From Porodaedalea pini (lineage: Eukaryota > Basidiomycota > Agaricomycetes > Hymenochaetales > Hymenochaetaceae), in assembly GCA_002794775.1 (NCBI GenBank), contig NBAY01000060.1, forward strand, positions 62,001 to 126,000: a stretch of 64,000 nucleotides of DNA, written 5' to 3'. A model generated the notes under the pieces. The model ran no database searches, had not been told where the DNA came from, and saw only the letters and a program-made list of their open reading frames with translations. Positions 32,346-45,309 of the stretch are shown in pieces. Numbering within the stretch: position 1 is the first letter of the stretch; the number at the start of each line of letters is the position of its first letter. Both the position numbers and the translations under genes were made by a program.

Positions 32346-34983
32346 TCAAAAGATGAAGTAGATATTCGTGTCCTGTGCCAACAGTCAGCACACAATCAAC
32401 CAGCGGCTGGTGACAGCGAAAGAGACATACCATAGGATGTGAGCTCGACAGCTGCAGAGGGCCCCGACATCAGCAAGTTCGATGAACAGAAAAGAGTTGA
32501 AGAAAGAAACAGCACCTGCGGCTTCTGGCTGTACTTGCTCCGCAGAATTCCACGAAGGTTGATCAGTAGCTCTTGATATGTCTGCTGAGGTTGTTGGCCT
32601 GATGACCGTAAAGAAAGGTAGATTTAGTCAGCCAGAGGGTTGGGAGGTAGGCCACAGCACACATACTGAGAGAACTGATAAATGCCTATGAACGTCTTGA
32701 GTCAGTAGACGGAGCCGTAGACAATACGAGTTGCTTACATAGCTCATAGCACCCGTCGCACTGCCAGCTTCGACCGTATCTGCACTTGTCTGCGAGTCTT
32801 TGCAGCCGCTCCAGGAAATCTTTATCCATCGCCATTAGTACGTGAACAGACGACAGAGCTTTGAGCACAAAACAGAAAGGACACGCACGGCATCTGCAGG
32901 ACTCGTCCTTGTCTGGCGTGCGTATTGCTCTGCTTTCTGGGTATTTCCCGTCGCGGTCTTGAAGAGGCCCATCGCGCCTTTAATTACTCCCGACATATCC
33001 TTCTGAGCGTATGACTTCGCCATGCCGAATAGGCCCTGTCCAACCTCAGCCGCTAGGTTCGGCTCCTTGATTTTTCCCTCCGTGGAATACTATAGAAGGC
33101 TTAGAATCAGTGGGGTGAAGCCTACAGGAATGGATCTGCGAGCACGAACAATGTAGGGCAAATCTGTGAGCCAAGGAGGCAAAGTCAGTTTTGGCGCGAA
33201 AGAAGCTCACTCTGAAGGAGTTGCGAACCTAATACTGAGCCTGAATGGCACGACTGGAGGATGAAAGTCAGCCAACTTTACGATAGACGTGAGCAATTTG
33301 TGACTTACGTCGAAGATGGAAGTCAACCGACAACCAGCCGGAAGTGGCCGCACCTAAGTACGCCTACATCAGAAGGTAGTTTATGACAGAATATGAGGGC
33401 AAGATACCATAACATAGTGCAGTTCCTATGAGATCGAGATGTTATCACGCCAATGAGCATTGAGAGAAACATAGATCCATAAAAACTTACATCATCAACG
33501 ATATGGCCTGCTTGCTCGTAGTCCAGCGGGTAAATAACTGCAAATCGCGTATCAGTCCATGTGTTTTTGTTGAAGAATGGCTAGGCGCACCTTCATCATA
33601 ACCATCGGCCTCGTCGCCATCCAGATCCTTCGTTTGACCCCCATGTCCAGAGTCTGAGGTCAAGGTTAAGATAGAGCGCACAAGGAAAGTGAATAAAACT
33701 ATACAGTGAAAGAAGAGGGAGTCGTTCGGATTCGCATCCCGAACAAGCCAGTGCATGGCTTCGATCTAGCAAGTGTAAAATTTAGCCAGCTTACCGGAAA
33801 TAAGATCATCTAGAACGACTGACAATATTCTGTTTTGTAGGAATCTCGCGCGGGTTGCGCGCGTCATCCGTGAGCATTACAATATCGTCCGAAGAGTAGC
33901 CGTGATCTGAAAACCATCAATGATGCTCAATACGCACCGGACGAATATTAAAATCCAGAGACATACCAATCAGAAAACGTCGCACATTCTGTGCATCATT
34001 AATGCACCCCTTAAGCTCCGCGCTCTGTCCGATATAGTTGATACCAATCTAACGATCATACCAATCAACGACTATCCTAGCAAACCAGGAATAAACAGTG
34101 AACAGGCTTACACAAAGCGCCTTCTTCTTCCCTGTGCATTGAGAGTACTGGAAGTACGGCTGCGAATCGCGGTTGTCCGATCCCTGATAGTGCGGACCAT
34201 AATTCTGCGTCTCGTTCGGGGGCATGTGCGGCGGACCGCCTATGTGTTACGACAGTTGAGAAATATACCTATACTATGCAGGTAAATATAGTAGGAAAAA
34301 ATGTGCGCACTAGATGTAGGATACGAATTGTAGTTCGGAAGAGGAGGAGGCCCAGTCGGAGGCCCAAAGCTGACAAGGTATTTAGCTCGGCCTTGAGACA
34401 CTTGACGTAGAACATTCAGGCTTACGATCCCTGTCCATACCCCTCTCTACTGCTCTCAATCCCGTTATACCCTCCATATCCTCCACCTTGGCTACCGTAC
34501 TCACTACATTTATAAATTACAGTGCACTGAACTGCGCCAGACAGAGCACGGGCTTACCTGGACGAATGATAGCTCGGCGGACCGGACGGCGGCGCGTACG
34601 ATGGCGCATAACCACCACTCTGGTGATGATGATGGTGACTCGGAGGCGGTCCTTGTGGAGCGCCGTACTGGCTGGGAGGCGGGCCAGGTGGGGCGTTGAA
34701 CCCGCCGCCATAACCGAAGCCTCCTCTAATAAACAACGCTCAGCTCTTCCTTGCTTTGTTCCGTATATGAATACAAATTACCCGAAACTGCACAGGTCAG
34801 AACATTAGCATAAACTGAGGAGATGGAATTAGTGAAGCGAACGCACCCTGGAGGGGGGGCAGGAAAGCCTGGCACCTGTTGACCTGGAGGAGGGCCTGGA
34901 GGAGGGCCTAGAGGAGGCCCGTAGCCGCCTTCGCCTTGATGGTGGTGGTGGTGGTGTTGCTGGCCAGGATAGTTGTTCCACAT
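32346..34983 (-). CDS. Type I metacaspase with Pro-rich prodomain
   Basis: A Ca2+-dependent Arg/Lys-specific cysteine protease of the caspase-like clan, cytosolic, linked in fungi to protein quality control and cell death. It begins MWNNYPGQQ with a His run, then a Pro/Gly/Tyr-rich prodomain (34983-34400). Catalytic domain exons give [31 protein letters not shown], then [15 protein letters not shown]. The catalytic His is in [24 protein letters not shown] (split by an intron near 33655-33705), followed by [16 protein letters not shown]. The catalytic Cys is in the small exon SCHSGSVL (about 33230-33255) after [13 protein letters not shown]-terminal exons give [41 protein letters not shown] and the end DTNIYFIF with the stop at 32346-32348. 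It has over ten exons, including a probable 6-base microexon near 34795. No lesion was seen. Confidence 0.93.
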
Positions 34984-35203
34984 CGATACAGCTCAAGTCA
35001 ATGATGGTTGAGGCGATTGAGGTAAAAGTAGGGAGTTAACCTGTCCGTACGCACCAACCCAGTACGCCGATCATTGCCGAGCGCTGTGCAGTTTGATTAC
35101 CTAATCATAAGGTCGTATTCGCAAAGACATCAAACAGTTCAACTCATTGCGCGCTTACTAACAGAAACACAGAAATAAAGCTGCTGTGAAGAAGGAAGAG
35201 AGA

Positions 35204-35218
35204 GGGGGGGGGGGGGGG
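35204..35218 (+). repeat. Run of 15 G
   Basis: A homopolymer of about 15 G inside a purine-rich tract, between the small Cys-rich gene and the metacaspase. It can form G-quadruplexes and is prone to length errors in sequencing. Confidence 0.8.
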
Positions 35219-35261
35219 AGGGGAGAGACTACGAAGACCACAGGGGTACGAGAACTGTACA

Positions 35262-35881
35262 CTACATCGGCTCGTCACGCAATTGCATCGTCGACGCCGC
35301 GTCTTGCTCAGCCCTCTCCTGCTCAAGTATCTTCTCTTGCACCTCAGCACGAATTGCATCCACAGCCGCTATGAAGCCCGGATCATCCTGATTCTGCACG
35401 AACCTGCAGTTCTTGTCGGGACACTGCTCAGACGGCTTGTTGGCGAACGCGAAAATTGTCTCGTGGCTGAATGCATGGGTGTGAGTCCGAAAGGACGTTT
35501 GCATTGAGAAGAAGTAAGCGTACTAGTCTCGACACAATGGTCCATGGTCGTTGTTCTGACTCATTGGCCACTGATCTGTCAATTGCGGGGAGCATCTCCG
35601 CGGGTGCTTCTTGCTATTGACGCACTCCATTCTTCCGCAGTCCTGTCCCTGTAAATGCATCGAGGTCAGCCCGTATTCGCCACCTGTCTAAATGAGAAAG
35701 TCAACCTTCGTTTCTAACTGTAAAGATAGTCAGAATATTTCTACGTGCTGGTTTTATGCGGAATACTCACATGCTCGACGGCACCGCATTTATATATCGT
35801 GGTCACACTGTTCACAAAGCTCAGGACAACTACGAATCAGAGTGGGGAGAGATACTGCACTCACGAATTGTACTGGCACAT
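35262..35881 (-). CDS. Small Cys-rich protein of unknown function
   Basis: A spliced gene reconstructed from the minus strand: ATG at 35881 giving MCQYNS, then VTTIYKCGAVEH, then QDCGRMECVNSKKHPRRC with further CR, then ETIFAFANKPSEQCPDKNC and a Gln/Glu-rich helix ending at the stop 35262-35264. The pattern (short N-terminal MC.. start, paired Cys and His, about 130 residues) resembles small Cys-rich proteins common in Agaricomycetes, perhaps zinc-binding; no function is known to me. Some splice sites are inferred from GT/AG alone, so exon edges are provisional. It is in the same orientation as the metacaspase and divergent from the Myb-like gene. Confidence 0.6.
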
Positions 35882-36597
35882 AGCTGGAATTGTAACGAGG
35901 GGTGCGACGGCAACATCGATGTGAATAGAGCAGAGTAGATAAGACTGCAAATTGAGCAACTGAAGAGAAGGCAGAGCAAAGTGCCAATGTCAAACCAGCC
36001 GAGCAAAGACACGCGTTTCCCCTAGCTTGAAGAGGCACCTGGAGCAGACTGCAAAGTGCAAGTGGAGAGTAACCGAAGCCATATCGATACCGAGGATTTC
36101 AGCTTTTGCATTGAGTGATCAGTGCCGGAGGCCAGAGCCTGCGCAAGGATCTCAAGCATAGGAGCGCAACCTCAGCAAACCCAATTCATGCAGTTACATT
36201 CGAGCACAATTTACAAGGAGACACTTCAAATGGGTTCAGACGACCAGAGCTTTAAATGGGGCTTGAGTAAGTACGGAAAAGGCGCGCAAGAAAAATAAAC
36301 TGCTCTGAGAACAATCGTGGGAACCTTCCCTTTGCGGCTTCAAACCGTCCGCCGCTCTTGCTCGGGTGTGCTCAACGTCGACGACGAACAAACCAGCGGT
36401 CTTGTCTTTTGGTCTTAGCAGGACCCATCGCATTCAACGATTTTCCGGTTCTTGCAGTTTTCTTCTATTTTTCGGACTTTTCGCAAAATTTGAGTAAGAA
36501 ACTCCGTTCAAATACAGATTTCACAACACCGACACCCATCGGGACTGATTTTCACAAAAAAACTCTACTGCTTTTTCAGCATTACAAAATCGAAATC
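35882..36597. other. Divergent intergenic region
   Basis: Lies between the starts of the minus-strand Cys-rich gene and the plus-strand Myb/SANT-like gene. It should hold both promoters; no clear TATA box or repeat was picked out. Confidence 0.4.
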
Positions 36598-37959
36598 ATG
36601 GTCGACACGCAATCCTCGAGCTCTGCCGAAGTTGAAGGTTACGTTGCCCCTCCTGTCTCTGTTCAGTCCGTCCAGTTTGCACCGGTGCCAGACCCAGGGC
36701 ATGTACAAAGTCCAGCAAACGATAAATCGTCGCGATGGTCGGCGCGGGACGACGTTCAGCTCTGCGATGCACTCATTGCGCAGAAGAATATGGGCCGAAA
36801 CCGCGACACGGCGGTATTTACGCTTGATGCGTGGAATGCGGTAGCAGATCAGATGAAAGGCAGTGAGATTATCAGTGGAGGGGCGCAGAAGACCGTCGCA
36901 CAGTGCAAGGCACGCTGGCAGCGGGTGAGTCATTTTGATGCGAGTGTTTCGTTCCGCCTCGAATGAATGCATTTCCCTTGTTTAGCTCAAGATCGAATAT
37001 CGTATTGTGAAACATCTGCGACAACAACCAGGCTTCCAATGGGATGAGAATGCACAAATGGTGACAGCTCTGGCGGCGACCTGGGATGCCTACGTTGCGG
37101 TACGTAACAAACTTTCATTTGTATATCACAACTTACCCGGATGCATACGCAGGAACACCGCGACGCGCAGCCTTGGCGTAAGAAGAACTTCCCTGCATAT
37201 GATCGTGTTGCCTTCCTCATCGAGGATGAACATGGACGTGACGCAGGTGAGGAGGGCTTCAAGCGCCGCTGGAACGCTTCCACGCAACCTACGCAACACG
37301 TACAGGAAGATGAACCTCCGGCGCCGCCTGACGGAGGACCTGCCTCAAGCACTAGTGTATTTTCACTAAATAGTACGGCTGAACCCACCGCACCATCTAT
37401 GCCGTTTGCGACGCAGGTCGTCCCAGGAGTTGCGATGGCTATGCCTCTCAATGGAGGGAATAGTGCCATTCATCAGGTAGCTTCTACGCTCCTTCGATCG
37501 GACCTTTGACGTGTGAAACTTGTTTCTTTGTAGTACCGATTCTCCTCGCAGCAGCCGAACTGTAAACGTGGACAGTCACCAGTCAGCGACCATCAGACGA
37601 CGACCTCAAAACGCCCCAAGTCCGCCGCCAGTAGCACCACTACCGCCACCTCTCCTCCGCAAACGCAGTATGACATTTATGCAAGTTCTTCACCTCCACA
37701 AGCGCAACCTTTCACGGCAGGCTCCGTCTCCTATGCTCCCCCCTCTGTATCTGCTTCGGCACCCGCGACTGTGAGCCGCTTGGCGTTAGCGATCCAATTC
37801 GTTGAGGACACTGAAGGTCTCGCGGATATCGACTTCGTTAAGGCCGTGCAGCTATTCCAGCGCCGCATGGAGGCCGCCGATGCATACCTCGCGATCCAAA
37901 GCAAACGCGCACGCTCAATGTACCTACGGGCTGAGCTCGAAGACTTCGCGCGTTCTTAG
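36598..37959 (+). CDS. Myb/SANT-like DNA-binding domain protein (396 aa)
   Basis: A likely nuclear protein with an N-terminal Myb/SANT-like (Myb_DNA-bind_3 type) helix bundle: SRWSARDDVQLCDALIAQK, then FTLDAWNAVADQM, TVAQCKARWQR and, after an intron, LKIEYRIVKHLRQQPGFQWDE and WDAYVAEHRDAQPWRKKNFP, with the spaced Trp residues of the fold. Exons are 36598-36924, 36986-37099, 37153-37476 and 37534-37959; all junctions are GT-AG and the total is a multiple of three. The middle is Pro/Ser/Thr-rich with a KRPK basic patch, and the C-terminus is a helical segment (ALAIQFVEDTEGL...) that may mediate dimerisation. Such domains occur both in host regulators and in domesticated transposon partners; nothing here shows a transposon. 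Confidence 0.85.
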
Positions 37960-38799
37960 GGCGGCCGTTGAATTATCACCACATTATAGTCAGATAGCCT
38001 CGAACCAATTGGGCGTTTTACTTGTGAGTTCATCTCGAGCGCCTAGAGTCCTCATAGCTTAGTCGTGCTATCTGTCCCACGAACAGTAGTGTTTTCTCTC
38101 GCCTGCTCTCTGCAGCCTACGTTCATCGTCATTAGTCTTGGCTTCGAGTCAATCGTAACATTGTATCACCTTAGGACTCTTTGCTAACTGTTGTATTTCT
38201 TGTCCAGCGGTGCCTGTATGATATCATGTCCTTCGCATTTTGCATATCGGCTTGCTGCAATTCCGTCTACGTATGGGTTTACCATTCAATTGATTCAGTT
38301 ACACTGGCACTCGGGATCTATTGCATAGATCAGAGCTTGATCAATGGAAGCTATTCTACAGACCAATTCCGATCCTAAGTATCAACGTTCTGCGTCTCAT
38401 GTACTCTCATGTGCTCCTCCGCCTGTTCTAAATCTTGGAGGCCGCGCTGCTTAACGATGTCCGCAAGAACAAGTATGCGGTCCCGTGATTCGTCGGCCCG
38501 GCGCACCGTGACAACACCCCTCTACCATCCCAAGCTCAATACCCATATCTCCAAAGTCTCGTTTCTATTTCCATCTGAATGCTCCCACCGCGCCGACTCT
38601 TTTCGTTACCTTCCTGATCTTGATCACCGGCTCCTGGTATCATGCTACAGTATGCATTCATCCGTGTGCTATTTTTTCAGTCTCCTTTCTTTGCTCACGG
38701 CCATCATTTCGAAGGTCGTGCTAGTATATAAGTACTGGAGCATGTCCCGAAGCGCGAAGCCTGGAGTTTCTCTCTGCCTTCCTTCCCCTCGACCACGAT
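37960..38799 (+). other. Intergenic region before the sugar transporter
   Basis: No coding region is supported. The last 100 bases contain GTATATAAGTAC (near 38723), a likely TATA box about 75 bp before the transporter ATG. The rest is the 3' region of the Myb-like gene. Confidence 0.5.
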
Positions 38800-41700
38800 A
38801 TGGCTATCCTCCAAGCATCGTCTGGCGAGGCCGCTAATCGTCGCAGAGCCCTTACTGGAAAGTCCGGCTGGGTGAGTTTCGTCCACTCGGTACTTATGCT
38901 TTCAATGGCATTGATGGCGTGTATTTGATTTCCTAGGCTGGCCTTGTACATAACCGGCGCGTTTTCGCTATCACTGTCTTCGCTTCCCTCGGTGGACTGT
39001 GAGCTTTGATATCCTCCTTTGGCACTGCGCTCTCACTTACGCCTTATGTTAATGCAGCCTCTATGGTAAAGTGTCTTAAAACAATCTGCAGGCCTGCTAA
39101 CCAATGCCGTATTACTGGATGATCGCCAGGTTACAACCAAGTCAGTATATTCGGATACGCTTGGAATGCATATCTCCACTAACTCGCATATTTTCTAGGG
39201 TGTATTTTCGGGTGTCCTCGGGTTTGTAATCGACCATTCGAACGGCATCCGAAGGATATGAGCTGACCCTGGGTATTATGTAGAATGTACACCTTCGACC
39301 AGCGAATGGGGTCGGCTGTCTCCAATTCCGGGACCAAAGGGTGGCTTGTCTCGATATTGGAGCTCGGTGCTTGGTTCGGCGTGCTGTGTACCGGCTACCT
39401 CGCGGATAAGCTGTCCAGAAAGTACACGATTCTGTTTGGTACGCTCTCTTTCTTCGTAATTTGAATGTGACATATTAAAGATCACACACTAGCTACCATT
39501 GTCTTCTGCGTTGGAGTTATCGTGCAGACGGCGGCTTTCCATCCCTCGTCGATTTTCGGAGGTGAGTAAAGGCAGCACTCAAAGAAGCTTGTCTGCCTAA
39601 TGACGGGACTGTAAAGGTCGCTTCATAACCGGACTCGGTGTTGGTTCGCTCAGTATGGCTGTTCCTCTCTACAAGTAAGCGAAGCGCTTTCCTTCTCCCA
39701 TCATGTTCAACTTACTATGACTCACCAAAAACATTATCTCAGTGCCGAGCTCGCTCCTCCGGAAGTGCGCGGTTCTCTCGTCGCCCTTCAGCAGTTGGCC
39801 ATTGCGTTCGGAATCATGGTCTCCTTCTGGATCGACTATGGGACAAACTTCATTGGCGGTTCTGGCCCCACGCAGCATGAGGCAGCATGGCGCATCCCAC
39901 TAGCCCTTCAGCTTGTGCCGGCAATCATATTGGGCACTGGGATATTGTTCATGCCTTACTCTCCGAGGTGAGCAAGGTCTTTAACGTCAAACCAAGCGCC
40001 ATAATCTGACGTGAATTTCTAAGATGGCTCGTCAACCAGGGCCGTGACGAAGAAGCTTTGGCAGTCCTAAGCTCCGCTCGCCGGCTCCCACCAGACTCTG
40101 ACCTTGTTCAGATAGAATATCTGTATGCGTCTTCTGCCGCTCCTCATCGACTTCCTCTGATCCATGGTTTCTAGGGAGATCAAAGCGCAGTACTTGTTTG
40201 AAAGGGAGACATCTGAAATTAAGTTTCCTCAATACCAGGATGGCAGTCGGGCTTCGAACTTCAAACTCGGTGTTTATGACTATCTCAGCCTCCTCCAGTC
40301 CAGGAGTAGGTGATTCCTTTCTCATTTTTAGCTATCACCTGATTCGCTGCTGCCCAGCTCTCCTCCTACGCATCGCCATAGGATCTTTGTGAACTTACAC
40401 ACATCAGTGCGAGTCTTTAGGAGTCTGACAATGATATGTAGAACCATGTTCTTCCAGCAGTGGACGGGTGTCAACGCGATTCTCTATTACGCACCGAGCA
40501 TCTTCAAAAGTCTCGGGTTAACTGGTACTACCACATCATTATTGGCAACCGGTGTAGTTGGAATTGTGTATGTATTCGGCTACTTTCCGGTTGTTTTGGG
40601 CATATGCCTGACGTATTTTGGTGCACGCAGCATGTTCTTGGCTACGATACCTGCGGTCATCTGGGTCGACGACTGGGGCAGGAAGCCAGTGCTGTAAGTG
40701 TTCTTCGTTATGTGTTTTATGGGCTTGGCAAAAAGCTAATCTTTTGATATAAAACAGCGTTTCTGGCGCTTTCCTAATGGCAGCGTATGTCCCAAGATGA
40801 TCGGCATTACTGACGGGTTGCTGACTTATTTCTTAAGCTGCCATATCATCATTGCCGTCCTCACCGGTCTCTATCATGACTCGTGGAGTTCGTAAGTAAA
40901 ACGCATGTCTGATTTCGTATGAATTTTAATGCACTCTTTGGTTAGACATGTGGCTGCCGGATGGGCTGCGTGTGCACTCATATGGGTTTTCGTAATGGGT
41001 AAAGCCGTCAATTGTTATATTAAGCACCCCGTCCACAGGAAACTAATAGTATTTTGCAGGTTTCGGCTATAGTTGGGGTGAGTGATACTGTTTAAGAGCT
41101 CATCTCGGTGCGGCTAACATCGCAAAGGTCCGTGTGCATGGATTCTTGTCGCCGAGATTTGGCCGTTGAGTATCCGAGGAAAGGGTGTCTCTATTGCTGC
41201 TTCGTCCAATTGGGTCAGTATCCACTACTCTTTTGATCGCAGAATACACTGACGTTATGTTTAGATGAACAACTTCATTGGTAAGGCCTTTAATGACCGG
41301 GATGATGATTTTGCTGATTGCCTCTTACTGTATCTCCTTAACTTGTCTCACAGTCGGACAGGTAGGAATTACTTTATACGCGTGGCGAGTAAAGATATGA
41401 CCTGAGATTCTGCTTTCAGGTAACGCCGACGATGCTCCAACACCTTGGTTTCGGGACGTTTGTGTTCTTTGGTGTACGCTCCTTTCATCTATAGTCTAGA
41501 TCTGCCAACGAAGACCCATTTTCCCTAGGCTTTTTCATTCCTCGGGGGTCTCTTTGTCCTTTTCTTTGTACGTATCCTGTTTTGCATAACATTTTCTTCA
41601 TTACCAACATGTATACTGTAGGTTCCAGAGACGAAGGGCCTGACGCTCGAGGAGATGGACGAGGTCTTCGGCGACGTGAGTGGGAGCTCCGTCGCAGACC

Positions 41701-41831
41701 AAGAGCGTCTGTTAGCCATCCACAAGCGCATCGGGCTTAGCGCGTATGCACTCGATGGCCCCGCAGCCGACGGTGTAGACGATAAAACACGGAACAGTGA
41801 TGAGAAGATCGACTTGTCACACAATGCTTGA
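38800..41831 (+). CDS. MFS sugar transporter (sugar porter family)
   Basis: A 12-helix plasma-membrane monosaccharide transporter. The start ATG at 38800 gives [16 protein letters not shown]. Family marks in order: [28 protein letters not shown] (loop 2-3), [66 protein letters not shown], then [16 protein letters not shown] (the sugar-binding QQ..G..A..YY motif), [31 protein letters not shown] and [17 protein letters not shown], followed by an acidic tail ending SHNA. About twenty short introns, some exons only a few codons long; exon edges between 39000 and 39300 are the least certain. Neighbouring genes give no hint about which sugar. A TATA box lies 75 bp upstream. Confidence 0.92.
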
Positions 41832-42203
41832 GCCGAGGAGTACGCTGATGTCCAGGTTTTCTCTCTTTCTGAGACGTTTCATTGTTGTCGCGACATGTAT
41901 GATATTACGATTTATCTCCCTTCGCCACAGCTCCAAGCAATGTTATCCCATTAATAACGAAAAGCCCTACGCGAACGAACAAAACGAGTGTTAAACGACA
42001 ACACCCGCGATCCAAGAAACAATATTTAGTGGGTAAGAAAAACAACCACACACGCGTCGCCGATAGTAGGAGCCCCAGTGAAAGTGATACATATGGATGA
42101 AAGCGATGCCGCGATGTTAACTTAGGCTGAGAGTTGCGAGTTTAGACAATTGAAATGGGGAGTGGGGGGCCGGGACAGGACAGGAAAAGTTTGGTGAGGC
42201 GGA
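41832..42203. other. Convergent 3' region
   Basis: Separates the stops of the sugar transporter and of the opposite-strand ubiquitin ligase. No gene is seen. Confidence 0.5.
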
Positions 42204-45083
42204 TTAACGCCTTCGGGCGGCTCCACGTACGGGCCTCGCATGAGCAGCAGGTGCCGCCTGCGGCTGGACTGCAGGAGCGGCAGGAACAAGTTGCAAACGT
42301 TCCATCAAGTCATACTGACGAGCTGGAACTGGTGCAGGTGCATGCGGCATGAACGGCTGCGCAGCTGGCAGCTGCGCCGCGCCAAAATGAAGTGGAGCGC
42401 GAGCGTTGTGCATCACTTGCATATGGGCGTCTATCCGCTGCCGATAAGCCTCAAACCGCTGACGCACACGCTCCTGTCTCTCTTCGACTTCGCGCATTAT
42501 TTCTAAGTTCTGCTGCTGAACTGCGTTCCGCCTTGCGGCCAAATCTGCCTGCTGTGCTGCCAGATCGATAGCTTGAGGCTGAGGTTGATAATGCTGCTGA
42601 ATGTATTGGGGCATAGCATGCATGATGGGGTCAAGTTGCAGTCCGATGTTGATGCCTAGGCGGTGCATCAGCTGTGCAGGATTATTCTCAAAAGCCAGTG
42701 GGTAATGTGCGACGCCAGCCGGCATAGCAGGCATGAGACCTTGTGGAAGGCCTGCGAGTAAATGATGACCGTGCGCGTGCCCTTGCCCTGCTCTAGTGGC
42801 AGCGGCTGGTACAGTCTTCGGCAGTTCGACCTCCAGCTGCTTCTTGTCTACTTCTGGATCTGCGCCTTCCAATTCCTTGATTGCCTTTTCGCGAGCCGCA
42901 GCAACCTTTGAGACATTCAGAATGGATAGCAGAATTGGTAAACTAGGTAATTCAACTGACCTCTTGATCATGGCGCTGTTCGACCGAGTCCCATAGCAGG
43001 CATTTCTGTTTAGAATCACTCCCTTGCCCATGATTGCGCCCAGGAGGCCTCTATAGTAGTCCAATCAGTCAAAAGTATACGAGTCATAAACCCTTCACGT
43101 ACAGGATCGAAATGATCATAGCCTTTAATTACTTGCCGACAGACGTAGCAAGACAGAGTGCGGCAATTAGGGCAAGACATCTTATTGCACTGCAAACGCA
43201 ACAGTAATCAATGTTTGCCGCGAACGAAAGTGAACATCCTTACACCGCCCTCTTTGATGAATCCTGTCAAGCAGCTGAATTCAGTCCCGATTTAATAAGG
43301 TTGACCATCTGTAAATACCTTTCTTACACTTCGGACAATTTCGCATGAGCGCTTCAGCTGGAGACAGGTCAGCACCTCCCTAAGACAATTGGCATAGACG
43401 GCTCAAGCATACTCACTCATTGCCTCCTCGACTTTGTGTCGTGCGTTTAGACCGTTATCATCTTCCGCCTCTAAACGCCAAATATCGGTCAGACATGTAT
43501 ATCAAGCAAGGCTATATTTGTTACCTTTGCAGCTCTTTGGCAGATGGTCCTAATATTTTGAATAAGTTTATGGGAAGCGCAAAATAACGATAGTTATTGT
43601 ACGCACAAGTTTCTTGCATGCCCGGCAGCTCACTGCACTGCATTCATCGCGTTCACATCGGAAGAGCTTCTCCTCAGGATTCTCAATGACAACTTTGTAT
43701 TCGCAGAACGGACATTCCTCAAGTCCGTCGAGTTCGGCAGCTTCAATCTCCTTCGTTTGTTTGACGCGCTCGTACAAATCGAGAAGCTTTCGGGAGAGAA
43801 AGCGTTTGAGCTCTGCATCTGCAAAGGTGAGCTTGCATCCGCTCTGGTCCATGCACCTGATGTTGGGGTCGTGTTGACCTAGTTGGTTCTCGACGTACGA
43901 CGTCATGCATCTAGTACAGAAAAGATGCGCGTCCGGGCACTGTACCATCTTGTCCTGCAGTGATCGTTAGTGACTGGGTCAGCATCTTTGTATTGAAGGG
44001 ACCGTACAAAAATGTACGACGAGAAACAGCAGCCGCACTCGATACCGTCTTCGCACTCCCCATCATCGTCTTCCTGTTGCGAAGCACCGTCGTCTTTAGT
44101 TCCTTTGTCTTGCAAAGTTTGCAGAAGCCACGCAAGCTCGCGCTCAAACTCTGCATTATGATGCTTGCCTTTGCCGGCTGGTCTCGTCGCTGTGGTCTTT
44201 AATTTGAAAGGCAGTGGGTTCTCCTTGAGTTGCTCACGAAGCATTAGATATGTCGGAGCATAGAGCGAGTTGTTCAGATGTAAAATCTGGCGAATATGCG
44301 GCAATGGGATGCGAGGGAAATCAATAGTCAGTTGGTTCTAACCAAAAAAAATTAGCGCTATTGTAAAGGAATCTAGACTGACAAACTTACCAAACTAATC
44401 TCAGCATAATGATTTCCACCTTCAAATGCCCGGTCTTTACAGCCATAGTCTTTTGTCGCAACTTTTACGTGTTGTTCACCGGAGTCGTCATCTTCTCGCT
44501 TTCTCTTGCCCTTGTTGCGTTCGTTCTTGGGGTAGGGCTGTTCGAGTAGGAGGTGGAGGACTGTAGCAACCACGTTGTCCCCATAAGAGGCTTGGTGCTG
44601 TGCAAGGAGCGAGCGAGCATGCTCCGGTTGTACGTCCGGGACAACTTCAAGGACCTGAGATAGATAGCGGTCCAAAGGTTTGACAAGCGTCTTCTCGACT
44701 TCGCTGGCAACCGGGGTGATGAAGGGCATAGGATTAAGTGGGAGCTCTTGGAGATTTTGTTCATTGGTCAAGTCGCTGAAAGCTTTATCTTGTATTTTTG
44801 CTCGGTTTGTTTCGAATTGCTCCCCCGCATCCCTTATGTCGACAGAAGACTCTCGCATGGTGGAAGCGCGCGAAGAGCCAGTGTCGACAAAGGTGAGGTC
44901 GATAGTGTCGGCAGCCACATCGGCGACTCTCTGACGTTTTCGAGGAGGCAACGCGATGGAAGCCTCCTCGTCGCTGTCGCTAAGCTCGATAATTTCTTCG
45001 ACAATGTTGGCCCTCCCTCGTGGCTTCGGGCGTCTGGATGGCCCCGCGCTGGGTTGTCGCGACGAGGACCGAGTCTGCCGCAT
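42204..45083 (-). CDS. RBR E3 ubiquitin ligase, RNF216/TRIAD3-like
   Basis: A RING-in-between-RING ligase that would pass ubiquitin via a RING2 cysteine. The start is ATG at 45083 (MRQTRSSSRQPSAG); an in-frame GTG six bases upstream is not used here. The N-terminus has an acidic SUMO-interaction-like patch (IIELSDSDEE), then a helical region. RING1: ECGCCFSSY, then MVQCPDAHLFCTRCM; then DQSGCKLTF and LYERVKQTKEIE; IBR: ECPFCEYKVVIENPEEKLFRCE followed by CSAVSCRACKK; RING2: NCPKC, GFIKEGG, CNKMSCPNCRTLSCYVCRQVIKGYDHF, the text typical of the RNF216 group. The C-terminus (42204-42900) is Gln/Pro/Ala-rich with HAHGHH and a coiled coil, ending GAARRR. About ten exons, no lesion. Divergent from the unknown gene at 45310. 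Confidence 0.92.
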
Positions 45084-45309
45084 CCCCACGCCTTATAACT
45101 CAATGTTGACGATCTCCGCGATGGTGAGCAGAACGAAGGCGACAAATGGCGACGACGCGGGCCTGAGGACAAAGCACACGGTTGAGGCGCGCGTGCCTAT
45201 TTATTACAGCTTAGCGGTGGCTGTGCTTCTAACATCAAAAGCGACACCGACGCGCTTTCCCCTTCCGCTCACCGCCGCCTCTCGCCCGCACCGCGTCGCC
45301 GATGTTCTG
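45084..45309. promoter_or_regulatory. 226-bp divergent promoter
   Basis: Only 226 bp separate the ATG of the minus-strand RBR ligase from that of the plus-strand gene at 45310, so the two are likely driven from one shared region. A TATTTATTACAG stretch lies near 45199. Confidence 0.6.

Noticed and set aside
45087..45089. GTG upstream of the RBR ligase as the start codon
   Set aside because: An ATG follows six bases later in the same frame, and GTG starts are not expected in nuclear fungal genes.
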